NCBI GenBank assembly: GCA_002869585.1
Contig: PKUO01000045.1
Coordinates: forward strand, 209,278 to 273,277
Direction: 5' to 3'
DNA length: 64,000 nucleotides
Origin: Sedimenticola sp.
GTDB taxonomy: Bacteria; Pseudomonadota; Gammaproteobacteria; Chromatiales; Chromatiaceae
Part shown: positions 47,645-58,895 of the stretch, piece by piece
How positions within the stretch are numbered: the first letter of the stretch is position 1
Layout: every line of letters starts with the position of its first letter
Program-made: the position numbers and the translations under genes
Notes under the pieces: model-generated
The model's input: only the letters and a program-made list of their open reading frames with translations
The model's database searches: none
Told to the model about the DNA's origin: nothing

Positions 47645-49147
47645 TCAATGCTGCTTGAGTGGATTTACCGCTGGGTTGTTCATCGCTTCCTGGTAGATAT
47701 CGAGGTAATGTTTCGCGCTTGAATCCCAGCTGAAGTCCTGTTTCATGCCGGTGGTTGCCAGTTTTTCCCACCAGACAGCTGGCCGGCTACGCAGTTGGAA
47801 GACCCGCTCGAGACACTCCCAGAGAGCGGCTGCGCTCGGCTCATCGAAACTGAAACCGGTGGCTACACCGTCCAGCAGATTTTTCGCTGTGGCGTCAATC
47901 ACGGTATCCGCCAGTCCACCGGTACGTTTCACCACCGGGACTGAGCCATAACGCAGGCTGTAGAGCTGATTGAGACCGCAGGGCTCGAACCGCGAGGGCA
48001 TGATAAAGCAGTCGCAGGCGGCCTCGATGCGGTGCGCCAGGGACTCGTCGTAGCCGATATAGACCGCTACTTTGTCAGGGTGCATCTCGGCGGTATCGCG
48101 GAGGCGATTTTCGAGCGATACATGGCCAGAGCCGAGCATCACCAGTTGGACAGCCTCCTGTTCCAGAAGATCGGGAAGGATATCCAGAATCAGATCCACT
48201 CCCTTTTGTTCAACCAGTCGGCCGATGTGACCGAACAGAAAGGCATTTTCGTTCTCCGGGAGCCCGAGTTCCCTCTGTAGATGCAGTTTGTTGATCTTTT
48301 TCAGGTTGAATGTTTTGTAATCGAAGTGCTGCGCCAGTGCCGGGTCAGCAGCGGGGTCCCAGACTTCGTAGTCGATGCCGTTTAACACGCCAGAGAGCCG
48401 ATCTGCGCGGTGATGGAGTAATCCCTCCAGGCCATAGCCGAATTCCGGGGTGAGGATCTCTTCGGCATAGGTTGGGCTGACTGTGGTCACCCAGTCAGAG
48501 AAGGCGATACCCCCCTTGATGAAGGAGAAGTGGTCGTGAAACTCCAGCCCCTGATAGGACCAGAACGCTGCCGGCAGATGCAGCCGGTCGAACACCGCGC
48601 GGGGATACATGCCCTGATAGGCGAGATTGTGGATTGTGAATACGGTGGCAGGCCTGTTCCACTCCATCGCCAGGAGCGGTGGCACAAGACCTGTCTGCCA
48701 GTCATTGCAATGGACGATGTCGGGCTGCCAGTGCAATCCGGCATGGTTCAGAGCGATTGATACGATCGCCCGACAGAACAGGGTGAACCGCTCAGGATTG
48801 TCACCCCAGTCATGGCCCGAGGCATCCACATAGGGGTTTCCAGGGCGGTTGAAAAAGTCAGGGGCATCAACCAGGTAAGTGGTGACGTTCGTGCCCAGCT
48901 TTCCCTCGAGAATCCGTACCGGATGGAGCGCTCCGGTCAGCCGCAGGCTGGCCACTTCCTTCAGGGGAATGGCCCGTTCCACGGCGCGAGGATAGGCCGG
49001 AAGCACGAGGCGCACATCATGCCCGAAGTGACTGAGCGCCACAGGCAGGCTGCCGGCGACATCAGCCAATCCGCCGGTTTTGATGAAAGGTTGGGCCTCG
49101 CTGGCGGCAAAAAGAATCTTGAGGGGTGAATTGTTGTGACTACTCAT
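47645..49147 (-). CDS. glgA: GlgA: glycogen synthase (ADP-glucose)
   Basis: A 500-residue GT5 glucosyltransferase with the ADP-glucose-binding KTGGLADVAGSLP near the N-terminus. It also has HCNDWQTGLVP, VFTIHNLAYQGMYP, IGRLVEQKGVDLILD and the C-terminal acceptor motif SRFEPCGLNQLYSLRYGSVPVV. It elongates alpha-1,4-glucan chains. The ATG at 49147 is preferred to a TTG nine codons upstream. It is divergent from pgi, with about 130 bases between the starts. Confidence 0.96.
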   Translation of the reverse strand: MSSHNNSPLKILFAASEAQPFIKTGGLADVAGSLPVALSHFGHDVRLVLPAYPRAVERAIPLKEVASLRLTGALHPVRILEGKLGTNVTTYLVDAPDFFNRPGNPYVDASGHDWGDNPERFTLFCRAIVSIALNHAGLHWQPDIVHCNDWQTGLVPPLLAMEWNRPATVFTIHNLAYQGMYPRAVFDRLHLPAAFWSYQGLEFHDHFSFIKGGIAFSDWVTTVSPTYAEEILTPEFGYGLEGLLHHRADRLSGVLNGIDYEVWDPAADPALAQHFDYKTFNLKKINKLHLQRELGLPENENAFLFGHIGRLVEQKGVDLILDILPDLLEQEAVQLVMLGSGHVSLENRLRDTAEMHPDKVAVYIGYDESLAHRIEAACDCFIMPSRFEPCGLNQLYSLRYGSVPVVKRTGGLADTVIDATAKNLLDGVATGFSFDEPSAAALWECLERVFQLRSRPAVWWEKLATTGMKQDFSWDSSAKHYLDIYQEAMNNPAVNPLKQH

Positions 49148-49278
49148 ATTGACCGGTTCTATCTTTAACGGCAAAGTGTTGCCGGAATTGTTGTATTTTT
49201 TTGCGACAGCAGGTGCATTATATCCTTCATCAAAGCGGAATGCTTGATTGGGTATTCAAATCAGTAAATCGGATCGAC

Positions 49279-50937
49279 ATGAACTCTCTGACAAATCTCC
49301 CTGAGTGGAAAGCAATTAAATCCCATTGGCAAACGCTGTCAAAACGCCACATGCGCGAACTGTTCGCGGAGGACCCAGGGCGGTTCAGGCGCATGTCCAC
49401 GGAAGCGGCCGGGCTGTTCGTTGATTACTCGAAAAACCCGGTAACTGGGGAGACGCTGTCACTGTTACTCGACCTGGCTCGTGCCGTGCAACTTCCAGAG
49501 TGGCGTGACCGGATGTTTTCCGGCGAACACATCAACAATACCGAAGACAGGGCCGTTTTGCATGTTGCTCTGCGAAACCGCTCTAGCCGCCCGATCACCA
49601 CGGACGGCGCGGATGTAATGCCCGGAATCAACACTGTATTGGCGCAGATGGAGGCCTTTACCCATGCGCTGCGTTCCGGGGAGTGGAAGGGCTACACCGG
49701 CAATCAGATTACCGATGTGGTCAACATCGGTATCGGCGGTTCCAACCTCGGGCCGCTGATGGTGGCAGAGGCCTTGCGCCACTACCAATCAGCCGGGTTG
49801 CGGGTGCACTTTGTCTCCAATGTCGATGGCACGCATCTGACCGAGACCCTGAAACCCCTCAATCCCGAGACAACCCTGTTCATCATCGCCTCGAAGACCT
49901 TCACCACCCAGGAGACCCTGGCCAACGCCCACGCGGCCCGCGACTGGTGTCTGGCCAGTATGCCGGATGACGCGGCCATCGCCCGGCATTTTGTGGCGGT
50001 TTCGACCAATGCGGAGAAAGTTGAAGCGTTCGGCATAGATCCGCAGAATATGTTCATTTTCTGGGACTGGGTCGGAGGGCGCTATTCCCTCTGGTCATCC
50101 ATCGGGCTGCCGATTGCCCTGGCCATTGGTATGGCGAATTTCTATGAATTGCTGGCCGGCGCCCATGAGATGGACGAGCATTTTCGCAGCGCACCATTGG
50201 CGGAAAATATTCCGGTCATCCTGGGTATGCTGGGGGTCTATAACCATAATTTCAACGGCATCAAAACCCACGCTATCCTTCCCTATGATCAATATCTGCG
50301 CTATCTGCCTGACTATCTGCAACAGGCGGATATGGAGAGCAACGGCAAAGGGGTGACACGCGATGGATTGCCGGTTGACTACTCCACCGGTCCGGTGATC
50401 TGGGGGGCAGCGGGCACAGATGGTCAGCACGCCTTTTACCAGTTGATACACCAGGGGACCCAGGTCATTTCATCGGACTTCATCGCTCCGGTGCACAGCC
50501 ATAACGAACTCTCTGATCAGCACGAAAAACTGCTGGCCAACTTTTTTGCCCAGACCGAGGCCCTGATGAAGGGACGTACCCGTGAGGAGGCCGAGGCCGA
50601 ACTGCGCACCCAGGGTTTGGGTGATGAGGCACGGCAGGCGCTGCTACCGCACAAGGTGTTTCCGGGGAATCGCCCCACCAACAGCATCCTGATCGACAAG
50701 CTGACGCCGCGGCGTCTGGGAGCGCTGATCGCGCTCTACGAACACAAGATATTTGTGCAAGGGGTTGTCTGGGGCGTTAACTCCTACGATCAGTGGGGTG
50801 TAGAGCTCGGCAAGCAACTGGCCGGGGTGATTCTCAAGGAGTTGGAAGGCGATGCCAGACCCGAGCTGCACGATGCGTCCACCTCAGGTCTGGTGGCCCA
50901 TTTCAAGGCGCTACGGGGGAAACCCGCCGCCGAGTGA
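49279..50937 (+). CDS. pgi: Glucose-6-phosphate isomerase
   Basis: A 552-residue enzyme with the PGI signatures [55 protein letters not shown] (signature 1) and [18 protein letters not shown] (signature 2). The ATG at 49279 gives the E. coli-like length and start; the open frame extends 26 codons upstream. It sits inside the glycogen locus, supplying or draining glucose-6-phosphate. Its stop codon directly abuts that of the convergent glgB. Confidence 0.97.
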   Translation: MNSLTNLPEWKAIKSHWQTLSKRHMRELFAEDPGRFRRMSTEAAGLFVDYSKNPVTGETLSLLLDLARAVQLPEWRDRMFSGEHINNTEDRAVLHVALRNRSSRPITTDGADVMPGINTVLAQMEAFTHALRSGEWKGYTGNQITDVVNIGIGGSNLGPLMVAEALRHYQSAGLRVHFVSNVDGTHLTETLKPLNPETTLFIIASKTFTTQETLANAHAARDWCLASMPDDAAIARHFVAVSTNAEKVEAFGIDPQNMFIFWDWVGGRYSLWSSIGLPIALAIGMANFYELLAGAHEMDEHFRSAPLAENIPVILGMLGVYNHNFNGIKTHAILPYDQYLRYLPDYLQQADMESNGKGVTRDGLPVDYSTGPVIWGAAGTDGQHAFYQLIHQGTQVISSDFIAPVHSHNELSDQHEKLLANFFAQTEALMKGRTREEAEAELRTQGLGDEARQALLPHKVFPGNRPTNSILIDKLTPRRLGALIALYEHKIFVQGVVWGVNSYDQWGVELGKQLAGVILKELEGDARPELHDASTSGLVAHFKALRGKPAAE

Positions 50938-53112
50938 TTACTCCTCTGGTGTCAGGATCAGAGCCGCTAGTGGCGGTATGGTGACCACGATTGACTGGGC
51001 ATGGCCCATCCAGGGGATATCCTCGCTGGATACACCTCCGGCATTGCCACTGTTCGAACCACCAAAAAAGGCCGAATCAGAGTTCAGCAGTTCGCTGTAT
51101 CGTCCCGCCTTGGGTACGCCAATGCGGTAGTTTTCCCGGGGAACCGGGGTAAAGTTGAGCACGACCGCTGCAATCTGACCCTCCCGGGATTTGCGAAGAT
51201 AACTGAGAATGGACTGGCTGGCGTCATGGCAGTCGATCCATTCGAGCCCCCCCTCATCGAATTCGATGCTGTGCAGTGCAGGCAGCGCCTTGTACAACTC
51301 GTTAAGACGGGATACCAGGGCCCGGATGCCCTGATGCTGGGGACGCTCCATCAGGTGCCAGTCGAGCGCGGCATCCTCGTTCCATTCCCGCCCTTGGGCG
51401 AATTCGCACCCCATGAACAGCAGTTTTTTGCCGGGGTAGGTGAACATATAGCTGTAGAGCAGCCGCAGTGAGGCAAATCGCTGCCAGTCGTCGCCCGGCA
51501 TCTTATCCAGCAGTGATCGCTTACCGTGAACCACCTCGTCATGGGAGAAGGGCAAGATGAAATTTTCGGTAAACGCATACAGCAGGCCGAAGGTGAGCTG
51601 GTCGTGGTGGTAGTGGCGATGCACCGGGTCCTTGCTGAAGTAGGCCAGAGTGTCGTGCATCCAGCCCATGTTCCATTTCATGCTGAACCCGAGTCCACCC
51701 AGCCAGGTGGGTCGTGAGACCTGTGGCCATGCGGTTGACTCCTCGGCCATCATCAGCGTGCCGGGAAACTGGTCATGGGTGACAGTATTCAGGTGCCTGA
51801 GAAAATCCACGGCTTCCAGGTTTTCCCTGCCGCCATACTTGTTAGGTATCCAATCACCGGCATTGCGTGAATAGTCCAGATAGAGCATCGATGCGACCGC
51901 ATCGACCCTCAAGCCATCGAGATGGAACTCCTCCAGCCAGAAGACCGCGCTCGAGAGCAGGAAATTGCGTACCTCCGCGCGGCCGTAGTTGAAAATCAGG
52001 GTTCCCCAGTCACGGTGTTCGCCCATTCTGGGGTCCTGGTGTTCATACAGCGCGGTGCCATCGAAGCGGGCCAGGGCGTGCTGGTCTTTCGGAAAATGGG
52101 CGGGTACCCAGTCGAGGATGATGCCGATGCCGGATTGATGCAGATGATCCACAAAATATCTGAAGTCATCCGGGGTTCCAAAGCGGCTGGTCGGCGCGAA
52201 ATAGCCGGTTGCCTGATAACCCCAGGAGCCATCAAACGGGTGTTCGGTGATCGGCAACAGCTCCACATGGGTGAAGCCGAGATCCTTCACATAACTCGCC
52301 AGTCGATGGGCCAGTTCCCGGTAATTGAGGAAATTGCCCTCTTCGTCCAACTGCCAGGAGCCGAGATGCACCTCGTAGATCGAAATGGGCTGCTGCTGCC
52401 AGTTGGCCTGTTTGCGCGCCTCGAGCCAGCGATTATCCTGCCATTCGTGTTCCACGGGGGGAGGGACGATTCCGGCATTATCCGGACGTTTCTGGAAATA
52501 TTGTCCATACGGGTCGTTTTTGATCAGGATATCGCCCGTGTTGCTGCGGATCTCAAAGCGGTAAAAGCTACCGCTCTCGATGCCCGGGATGAAAAGCTCC
52601 CAGACACCGGATCCGCCGCGATTGCGCATGGCATGGACCCGGCCATCCCATTGATTGAAATCACCCACGATACTGATCCTTTCAGCGGTAGGCGCCCAGA
52701 CCGCAAACAGTACCCCGGAAATACCGTTGAACTCTCGGGCGTGTGCGCCGAGCACCTTGTAGGCATGCCAGTGTTTTCCCTCGCTGAACAGGTGCAGATC
52801 AAAATCGCTGATCATGGGGGGGAAGCTGTATGGATCGTGGTTTGTGGTGGTGCGCCCCAACTTATCCGTGGTAATGATCTGGTAATACTCTGGCAGGATA
52901 TTCGCATCGCCATGCCATTCGAAAAAATCAGTGTTGCGAATGCGTACCATCGGTTTATCAAAGCCCGCGATACGTGCCTCTTTGGCATTGGGAATAAATG
53001 CTCTGACCAGGGCGTGCTTGTTGTGCGTGTGCCGTCCCAGAACCTCGAAAGGATTGTGGTGTCGCGCTTCGGCGACCCGGACTAAGGGTTCTTCAATATT
53101 TGGTGTTGACAT
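50938..53112 (-). CDS. glgB: GlgB: 1,4-alpha-glucan branching enzyme
   Basis: A 724-residue GH13 enzyme. The N-terminal N1 and CBM48 modules contain [12 protein letters not shown] and [23 protein letters not shown]. The catalytic barrel has nucleophile Asp in [10 protein letters not shown] (D404), acid/base Glu in MAEEST (E457) and [14 protein letters not shown]-terminal beta domain follows. The positions match E. coli GlgB D405/E458. It creates alpha-1,6 branches. It is divergent from glgC across 141 bases that probably carry both promoters. Confidence 0.97.
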   Translation of the reverse strand: MSTPNIEEPLVRVAEARHHNPFEVLGRHTHNKHALVRAFIPNAKEARIAGFDKPMVRIRNTDFFEWHGDANILPEYYQIITTDKLGRTTTNHDPYSFPPMISDFDLHLFSEGKHWHAYKVLGAHAREFNGISGVLFAVWAPTAERISIVGDFNQWDGRVHAMRNRGGSGVWELFIPGIESGSFYRFEIRSNTGDILIKNDPYGQYFQKRPDNAGIVPPPVEHEWQDNRWLEARKQANWQQQPISIYEVHLGSWQLDEEGNFLNYRELAHRLASYVKDLGFTHVELLPITEHPFDGSWGYQATGYFAPTSRFGTPDDFRYFVDHLHQSGIGIILDWVPAHFPKDQHALARFDGTALYEHQDPRMGEHRDWGTLIFNYGRAEVRNFLLSSAVFWLEEFHLDGLRVDAVASMLYLDYSRNAGDWIPNKYGGRENLEAVDFLRHLNTVTHDQFPGTLMMAEESTAWPQVSRPTWLGGLGFSMKWNMGWMHDTLAYFSKDPVHRHYHHDQLTFGLLYAFTENFILPFSHDEVVHGKRSLLDKMPGDDWQRFASLRLLYSYMFTYPGKKLLFMGCEFAQGREWNEDAALDWHLMERPQHQGIRALVSRLNELYKALPALHSIEFDEGGLEWIDCHDASQSILSYLRKSREGQIAAVVLNFTPVPRENYRIGVPKAGRYSELLNSDSAFFGGSNSGNAGGVSSEDIPWMGHAQSIVVTIPPLAALILTPEE

Positions 53113-53253
53113 AGGCCACCTAAAAGACTGCAGAGGGCATTATCCCATCGGGAATGGTCATTTAATTGTTACACGCAGGGTGTATCTGCATGTTAGCATA
53201 TATGGATAATCGACAGATAAGTAGTACCAATTTACGAGCCGGAGGCGAGATAT

Positions 53254-54522
53254 ATGAGTGCAGGACAGGATCCACGTTTCGTCAGTCGTATAACCAAGAA
53301 AACATTGGCACTGATATTGGCCGGGGGGCGAGGCTCGCGCCTGAAACATTTGACCAAGTGGCGCTCAAAGCCGGCGGTTCCCTTCGGTGGCAAATTCCGT
53401 ATTATCGATTTTCCCCTCTCAAACTGTATCAACTCCGGGATTCGAAGGGTTGGGGTGCTGACCCAGTACAAGGCCCATTCACTGATCCTGCACATTCAGC
53501 GCGGCTGGAGTTTTTTGCGGGGTGAATTTGGTGAGTTCGTCGAACTGCTGCCGGCTCAGCAGCGCATCGAAAACAGCTGGTACACAGGAACCGCCGATGC
53601 GGTCTATCAGAACCTGGATATCATCCGTAATCACAACTCCGACTACATCCTGATCCTCGCGGGAGACCATATCTACCGTATGGATTATGGCACCATGATC
53701 GCCCATCATGTAGAGACTGGCGCCGATATGACCGTAGGTTGTATCGAAGTCGATCTGAAAACAGCCAAGGAGTTTGGCGTGATGTCGGTCGATCAGGATG
53801 GTCGTGTGATTGAGTTCGCGGAAAAGCCCGCCAACCACAATCCCATGCCTGGCGACAGCAGCAAGGCGCTGGCTTCGATGGGTATTTATGTCTTCAATAC
53901 CGGCTTTCTGTTTGAGCAGTTGATCAAAGACGCTGATATGCCCAGTTCTTCCCACGATTTTGGCAAGGACATCATTCCCAGCGTCATCAATAAATATCGG
54001 GTTATGGCCTATTCATTCCAGGATCCGAGAAGCCAGCGTCAGGCCTATTGGCGTGACGTGGGTACCATTGATGCCTTCTGGTCGGCCAATCTGGAACTGA
54101 TCGGGGTTACGCCTGAATTGAACCTCTATGACGAAACCTGGCCGATCTGGACCTATCAGGAACAGCTTCCCCCAGCAAAATTTATCTTTGACGATGACGA
54201 TCGCCGGGGCATGGCGGTTGATTCCATGGTTTCTGGTGGCTGTATTATCTCCGGCGCGACAGTTCGCAATTCGTTGCTGTTCTCCAATGTCCGGATCAAC
54301 TCCTATTCAACGGTGGAAGACTCGGTCATCCTGCCGGGTGTGGAGATCGGGAGGAACTGCCACATCACCAAGGCGGTAATCGATCGCGGTTGTAATATTC
54401 CCGAGGGGATGATTATCGGCGCTGACCCGGAAGCTGATGCAAAACGCTTCTACGTGTCAGAAGGTGGCGTCACACTGGTCACGGCCGAGATGTTGGGTCA
54501 GGTGCTGAACTATGTCCGCTGA
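53254..54522 (+). CDS. glgC: GlgC: glucose-1-phosphate adenylyltransferase
   Basis: A 422-residue enzyme with the N-terminal [16 protein letters not shown] loop and the allosteric and ATP-site [20 protein letters not shown]. It also has [33 protein letters not shown], and a left-handed beta-helix C-terminus with [19 protein letters not shown]. It makes ADP-glucose, the committed step of bacterial glycogen synthesis. GGAGGCGAG precedes the ATG. The last 11 bases overlap the GH57 gene. Confidence 0.97.
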   Translation: MSAGQDPRFVSRITKKTLALILAGGRGSRLKHLTKWRSKPAVPFGGKFRIIDFPLSNCINSGIRRVGVLTQYKAHSLILHIQRGWSFLRGEFGEFVELLPAQQRIENSWYTGTADAVYQNLDIIRNHNSDYILILAGDHIYRMDYGTMIAHHVETGADMTVGCIEVDLKTAKEFGVMSVDQDGRVIEFAEKPANHNPMPGDSSKALASMGIYVFNTGFLFEQLIKDADMPSSSHDFGKDIIPSVINKYRVMAYSFQDPRSQRQAYWRDVGTIDAFWSANLELIGVTPELNLYDETWPIWTYQEQLPPAKFIFDDDDRRGMAVDSMVSGGCIISGATVRNSLLFSNVRINSYSTVEDSVILPGVEIGRNCHITKAVIDRGCNIPEGMIIGADPEADAKRFYVSEGGVTLVTAEMLGQVLNYVR

Positions 54523-56212
54523 TGCGCCACTGAAGGTTGTATTTTGCTGGCACATGCATCAACCGGATTATCGTGGTCCGGATGACAGCGATTTTCAGCT
54601 GCCCTGGGTATATCTGCATGCGATCAAGGATTACTCGGATATGGCTTATCATCTCGAGCGATATCCCAAGGCGAAAGGCGTGGTCAATTTTGCGCCGGTG
54701 CTGCTCGAGCAGATGGAGGACTATGCCGCCCAGATCAGGGAGTGGTTGAATAAGGGCACCCTGATCAAGGATCCACTCCTTGCCGCCTTGGCCGGCCCGG
54801 GCTTGCCAGTCGATCAGGAATCACGACGGTCATTGATACTGGCCTGCCGCAAGGCGAATGAAGAGCATCTGATCAATCGTTTCCGGCCACTGCGCAATCT
54901 GCATGAACTCTCCCGCACCATTGATCTGCACAAGCGGAATATCCTCTACTTCAATGATCAGTTCATTGTGGATCTGATGGTCTGGTATCACCTGGCGTGG
55001 ATCGGTGAGTTTGCCCGGATCAATGACCTGCGAATCCTTTCTCTGGAAAAGAAACGGAAAAACTACACGGCCGCCGACCGGCGCTGTCTGGTGGAGGCCA
55101 TCGGTGACCTGATCAGCGGGATCATCGGTCGCTATCGTCGGCTGGCTGAATCTGGCCAGGTCGAGCTTTCAGTCACCCCCTTTGCGCATCCCATTGTGCC
55201 TTTGCTTCTCGATATCGATTCGACAAAAGAGGCAATGCCGGATGCAGAGTTGCCCAGCCTGAAAAAATACCCGGGTGGCGAGCCCCGCGCCCGCTGGCAT
55301 ATTCGCAAGGGCATAGAGGCGTTTGAACGCCATTTTGGTTTCTTGCCGGCCGGTTGCTGGCCCTCGGAGGGCGCGGTCAGCGCCGAAACACTGCGTTTAC
55401 TCGAGGAAGAGGGCTTTCGATGGGCGGCGAGCGGCCAGCAGGTGTTACATAACAGCCTGGTAGCCTCCCAGGTTTCACCGTTGCCGGAAAACTGGATTCA
55501 TCAGCCTTACCGTCTGAAACAGGGTAATCTCTCCTGCTTTTTTCGGGATGACGGCCTGTCGGACCTGATTGGCTTTACCTACGGAAAGTGGCACGCTGAG
55601 GATGCCGTCGCCAATTTTATCCAGCATCTGGAGAACATCGAAACGTCCACCAAGGGTAAAACCGATCGTGTGGTTTCGATTATCATGGATGGCGAAAATG
55701 CCTGGGAATACTACCCACGAAATGGCTGCTTTTTCTTTGAAGCCCTGTATAGGAAACTGACCGAACACCCACGTCTGCAGATGAGCACTTTTTCCGAGTC
55801 TCTCGACCAGATCGGCGCCACCAAGAACACCATCACCTCATTGACTGCCGGTAGCTGGGTCTATGGCAGTTTCTCCACATGGATAGGTGATTCTGAGAAA
55901 AACCGCGGCTGGGATATGCTGATTGAAGCAAAACAGGTCTATGACCGGGTAATCGCCAGTGGCCGTCTGGATGAAAAACACCAGCAGGAGGCGGAGATGC
56001 AGCTCGCCAGATGCGAGGGGTCAGACTGGTTCTGGTGGTTTGGCGACTACAACCCCGGCAGTACCGTCAGTGATTTTGAGAGGCTCTTCAGGAGTCAGTT
56101 GACCCATCTGTACATGTTACTCGGTGAGAAACCGCCGGAATATCTGTTGCATGTCTTTACTACCGGCAAGGGAGACCCATCACACGGTGGTGTCATGCGA
56201 CAGAATGTCTAA
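54512..56212 (+). CDS. Glycoside hydrolase family 57 protein
   Basis: A 566-residue GH57 enzyme. Visible conserved regions are region 1 [13 protein letters not shown], the nucleophile region [10 protein letters not shown] (E286) and the catalytic Asp in [12 protein letters not shown] (D393). GH57 enzymes include alpha-amylases, amylopullulanases, 4-alpha-glucanotransferases and branching enzymes; the subfamily cannot be fixed here. It overlaps glgC and precedes malQ by 20 bases, so it acts on glycogen or maltodextrins in the cytoplasm (no signal peptide). Confidence 0.9.
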   Translation: MSADAPLKVVFCWHMHQPDYRGPDDSDFQLPWVYLHAIKDYSDMAYHLERYPKAKGVVNFAPVLLEQMEDYAAQIREWLNKGTLIKDPLLAALAGPGLPVDQESRRSLILACRKANEEHLINRFRPLRNLHELSRTIDLHKRNILYFNDQFIVDLMVWYHLAWIGEFARINDLRILSLEKKRKNYTAADRRCLVEAIGDLISGIIGRYRRLAESGQVELSVTPFAHPIVPLLLDIDSTKEAMPDAELPSLKKYPGGEPRARWHIRKGIEAFERHFGFLPAGCWPSEGAVSAETLRLLEEEGFRWAASGQQVLHNSLVASQVSPLPENWIHQPYRLKQGNLSCFFRDDGLSDLIGFTYGKWHAEDAVANFIQHLENIETSTKGKTDRVVSIIMDGENAWEYYPRNGCFFFEALYRKLTEHPRLQMSTFSESLDQIGATKNTITSLTAGSWVYGSFSTWIGDSEKNRGWDMLIEAKQVYDRVIASGRLDEKHQQEAEMQLARCEGSDWFWWFGDYNPGSTVSDFERLFRSQLTHLYMLLGEKPPEYLLHVFTTGKGDPSHGGVMRQNV

Positions 56213-56232
56213 TTGGCCAGCACGGGATTGCC

Positions 56233-57729
56233 ATGAGTGACGCGGTATCAAAACCCAGTCTGGACAGACGCCGGGCCGGTGTGCTGTTGCATATCACCTC
56301 GCTGCCTGGCGAAGCGGCAACCGGCGATCTGGGGCCAGAGGCCTATCACTTTGTTGATTTTCTCGCCAGCGCCGGGATCAGCGTCTGGCAGATGCTGTCC
56401 ATCAGCCCCACTCAGTCGGATGGGTCTCCATACCAGTCGTGTTCTGTTCATGCCGGTAATCCGGAACTGATCAGCCTGAGTTTGCTGGTCAAGCAGGGGC
56501 TGCTCGACCAGCAATTGATCGAGAAGAGACGCCTTCTTTCCCAGTGCAAGGAACAGGGCATTCTGCAAGCCTGGAAGACCTTTAACGCACAGCCTGAGAA
56601 ATTCAACACTGATGAACTGAGTCGCTTTATCAGCGAAAACAGCTACTGGCTGGATGACTACGCCCTCTACCAGGCGCTGCACAAGGAGTTCAATGATGCA
56701 GCCTGGTGGGATTGGCCCGAGGCACTGCGTGATCGCAACCCGCAGGCGATCGCTGAAGCCAGGGCGCGTCTAAGACGATCCGTGGATTTTGTCTGCTTTG
56801 AGCAATTTCTGTTTTATCAGCAGTGGTTTGAGTTAAAGACCTATGCCAACAGGCATGGGGTCAAACTGTTCGGCGACATGCCGATTTTTGTTGCCCATGA
56901 CAGTGCAGAGGTCTGGGCAAGACCGGAGTTTTTTGCCTTGAACGGTGAAGGGCATACTCAGGTCGTGGCCGGGGTGCCGCCTGACTATTTCTCTGAAACC
57001 GGTCAGCGCTGGGGGAATCCGCTGTACCGATGGGACAAACTGGCAGACGATAATTTTTCCTTCTGGATTGACCGGATGAAAACCCAGTTGCATCTGTTCG
57101 ATATAATACGTATCGATCATTTTCGTGGTTTTGAATCCTACTGGGAGATCCCGTCGTCCGAAAAACATGCCATCAACGGTAAATGGGTAAAGGCCCTGGG
57201 TGATGAGCTATTCGATAAACTCCACGAGTTTTACGATCCGCTGCCCCTGGTGGCTGAAGATCTGGGTATTATCACCAAGGAAGTTGATGTACTACGTAAA
57301 AAGTATGGGTTGCCAGGAATGAAAATTCTCCAGTTCGCCTTTTCAGGTGAGCCGGACAATCCGTACCTGCCTTATCAGCATCCAGTGAACGCGGTGGTCT
57401 ATACCGGCACTCATGATAACGATACGACATTAGGCTGGTACCTCAGCCTGGATGATACAACCCGACACTACGTGGATGAGTATCTGGGGTATTCCAAAGA
57501 ACCCATGCCCTGGCCGTTGATCCGTCATGCCCTGGCATCCCGGGCGAGACTGGCGGTGATCCCCATGCAGGATTTTCTCGCCCTGGATGGCGCCCACCGA
57601 ATGAATCTGCCGGGTACGATGGAAGGCAACTGGCAGTGGCGTTTTGACTGGAAGCAGGTTGAGAGTGATCTGGCGGAACGGATCAGGCACAGGGTGGTGA
57701 TGTATAATCGTTTGGAGAGTAGTTCGTAG
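56233..57729 (+). CDS. malQ: MalQ: 4-alpha-glucanotransferase (amylomaltase)
   Basis: A 498-residue GH77 enzyme of the compact type (E. coli MalQ is about 690). It has RRAGVLLHITSLPG, WQMLSISPTQSDGSPYQS, KLFGDMPIFVAHDSAEVWA, nucleophile region IRIDHFRGFESYWEIP, acid/base region PLVAEDLGIITKEV and YTGTHDNDTTLGW. It transfers glucan segments between maltodextrins, recycling short chains left by glycogen turnover. It is part of the glgC-GH57-malQ-galU run. Confidence 0.96.
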   Translation: MSDAVSKPSLDRRRAGVLLHITSLPGEAATGDLGPEAYHFVDFLASAGISVWQMLSISPTQSDGSPYQSCSVHAGNPELISLSLLVKQGLLDQQLIEKRRLLSQCKEQGILQAWKTFNAQPEKFNTDELSRFISENSYWLDDYALYQALHKEFNDAAWWDWPEALRDRNPQAIAEARARLRRSVDFVCFEQFLFYQQWFELKTYANRHGVKLFGDMPIFVAHDSAEVWARPEFFALNGEGHTQVVAGVPPDYFSETGQRWGNPLYRWDKLADDNFSFWIDRMKTQLHLFDIIRIDHFRGFESYWEIPSSEKHAINGKWVKALGDELFDKLHEFYDPLPLVAEDLGIITKEVDVLRKKYGLPGMKILQFAFSGEPDNPYLPYQHPVNAVVYTGTHDNDTTLGWYLSLDDTTRHYVDEYLGYSKEPMPWPLIRHALASRARLAVIPMQDFLALDGAHRMNLPGTMEGNWQWRFDWKQVESDLAERIRHRVVMYNRLESSS

Positions 57730-57768
57730 AGTTTTCGGGATGGCAGTAAAAAAGATAAGGATTGCGGT

Positions 57769-58644
57769 ATGACCAAAAGTATCAGAAAGGCGGTTTTCCC
57801 GGTTGCAGGTTTAGGCACACGTTTTTTACCTGCTACCAAGGCAAGTCCCAAGGAGATGCTGCCGGTAGTGGACAAGCCACTCATTCAGTATGCCGTTGAA
57901 GAGGCGGTTGAGGCCGGGGTTGAGGTGATGGTATTTGTCACCGGCAGAAACAAGACCGCCATCTCCAACCATTTCGACACCGCCTATGAGCTGGAGAACG
58001 AGCTGCAGGTCAGGGGCAAGGACAAGCTGCTGGAGATCGTACAGGGCATAGTGCCTCCGCATGTATCCTGTGTTTTCATACGGCAGTCGATGCCGCTCGG
58101 CTTGGGGCATGCGGTGCTCTGCGCAGAACCTGTTGTAGGCGATGAGCCCTTTGCTGTCATTCTTGCGGATGATCTGATTCAAAATCAGAGCAAAGGCTGT
58201 CTGTCGCAAATGGTCGAGGCCTTTTCCAAGACCGGCTCGAGTATCCTTGGTACCGAACTTGTCGACCCCCAGGAGACTGGCAGTTACGGCATCGTGGATA
58301 CTGTGGGCGAGGGCAGCCTGGTTGAGGTAAAGGGGATAGTGGAAAAACCGCGTCCCGATGAAGCCCCGTCGAACAGGGCGGTAGTGGGACGCTATATTCT
58401 CACTTCGGAAATATTCCACCATCTGGCACAGACCGGCAAGGGCACTGGGGGTGAGATTCAGCTGACCGACGGTATTGCCCGTCTGATGCAGCATGAGAAG
58501 GTGATGGCCTATGCTTTCAAAGGCACACGTTATGATTGTGGCAACAAGCTTGGTTACCTGATGGCCACGGTCGACTATGCACTCCAGCATGAAGAGTTGG
58601 CGGATGAATTCAGGGATTGGTTGCGCCAGCGTTTTATCAGCTGA
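57769..58644 (+). CDS. galU: GalU: UTP-glucose-1-phosphate uridylyltransferase
   Basis: A 291-residue nucleotidyltransferase. It has RKAVFPVAGLGTRFLPATKASPKEML, VVDKPLIQYAVEEAVEAGV, FAVILADDLI, GIVEKPRPDEAPSNRAVVGRYIL, GGEIQLTDGIA and YDCGNKLGYL. It makes UDP-glucose for envelope polysaccharides from the same glucose-1-phosphate pool used by GlgC. It lies 39 bases after malQ and is followed by a terminator. Confidence 0.96.
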   Translation: MTKSIRKAVFPVAGLGTRFLPATKASPKEMLPVVDKPLIQYAVEEAVEAGVEVMVFVTGRNKTAISNHFDTAYELENELQVRGKDKLLEIVQGIVPPHVSCVFIRQSMPLGLGHAVLCAEPVVGDEPFAVILADDLIQNQSKGCLSQMVEAFSKTGSSILGTELVDPQETGSYGIVDTVGEGSLVEVKGIVEKPRPDEAPSNRAVVGRYILTSEIFHHLAQTGKGTGGEIQLTDGIARLMQHEKVMAYAFKGTRYDCGNKLGYLMATVDYALQHEELADEFRDWLRQRFIS

Positions 58645-58671
58645 AGCATTTTCCCAGTACTAGCTTATGCG

Positions 58672-58703
58672 AAGGCCGTGTCTGAAGGGATGCGGCCTTT
58701 TTT
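58672..58703 (+). terminator. Intrinsic terminator after galU
   Basis: AAGGCCG and CGGCCTT pair across a 14-base loop and run directly into T residues, 27 bases after the galU stop. Confidence 0.7.
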
Positions 58704-58895
58704 CACTGCGGTGGCTCTAGTAACCCAACTGCCCTGTTTGATGATAGGCGAAGTTACTTGATTATCTATATTAATCAATAGGATAAAGAAAATATTTAAA
58801 GTATATTATTTGTTCGATTAGATAGCACAGCGGTACTCTTCTTCTGGTAAAATACCCTATTTTTTGATCAGCCCGATCATCTAGGTTATTTGAAA

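Noticed and set aside
51922..53085. A 387-codon plus-strand frame
   Set aside because: It is antisense to glgB, which has all GH13 catalytic residues.
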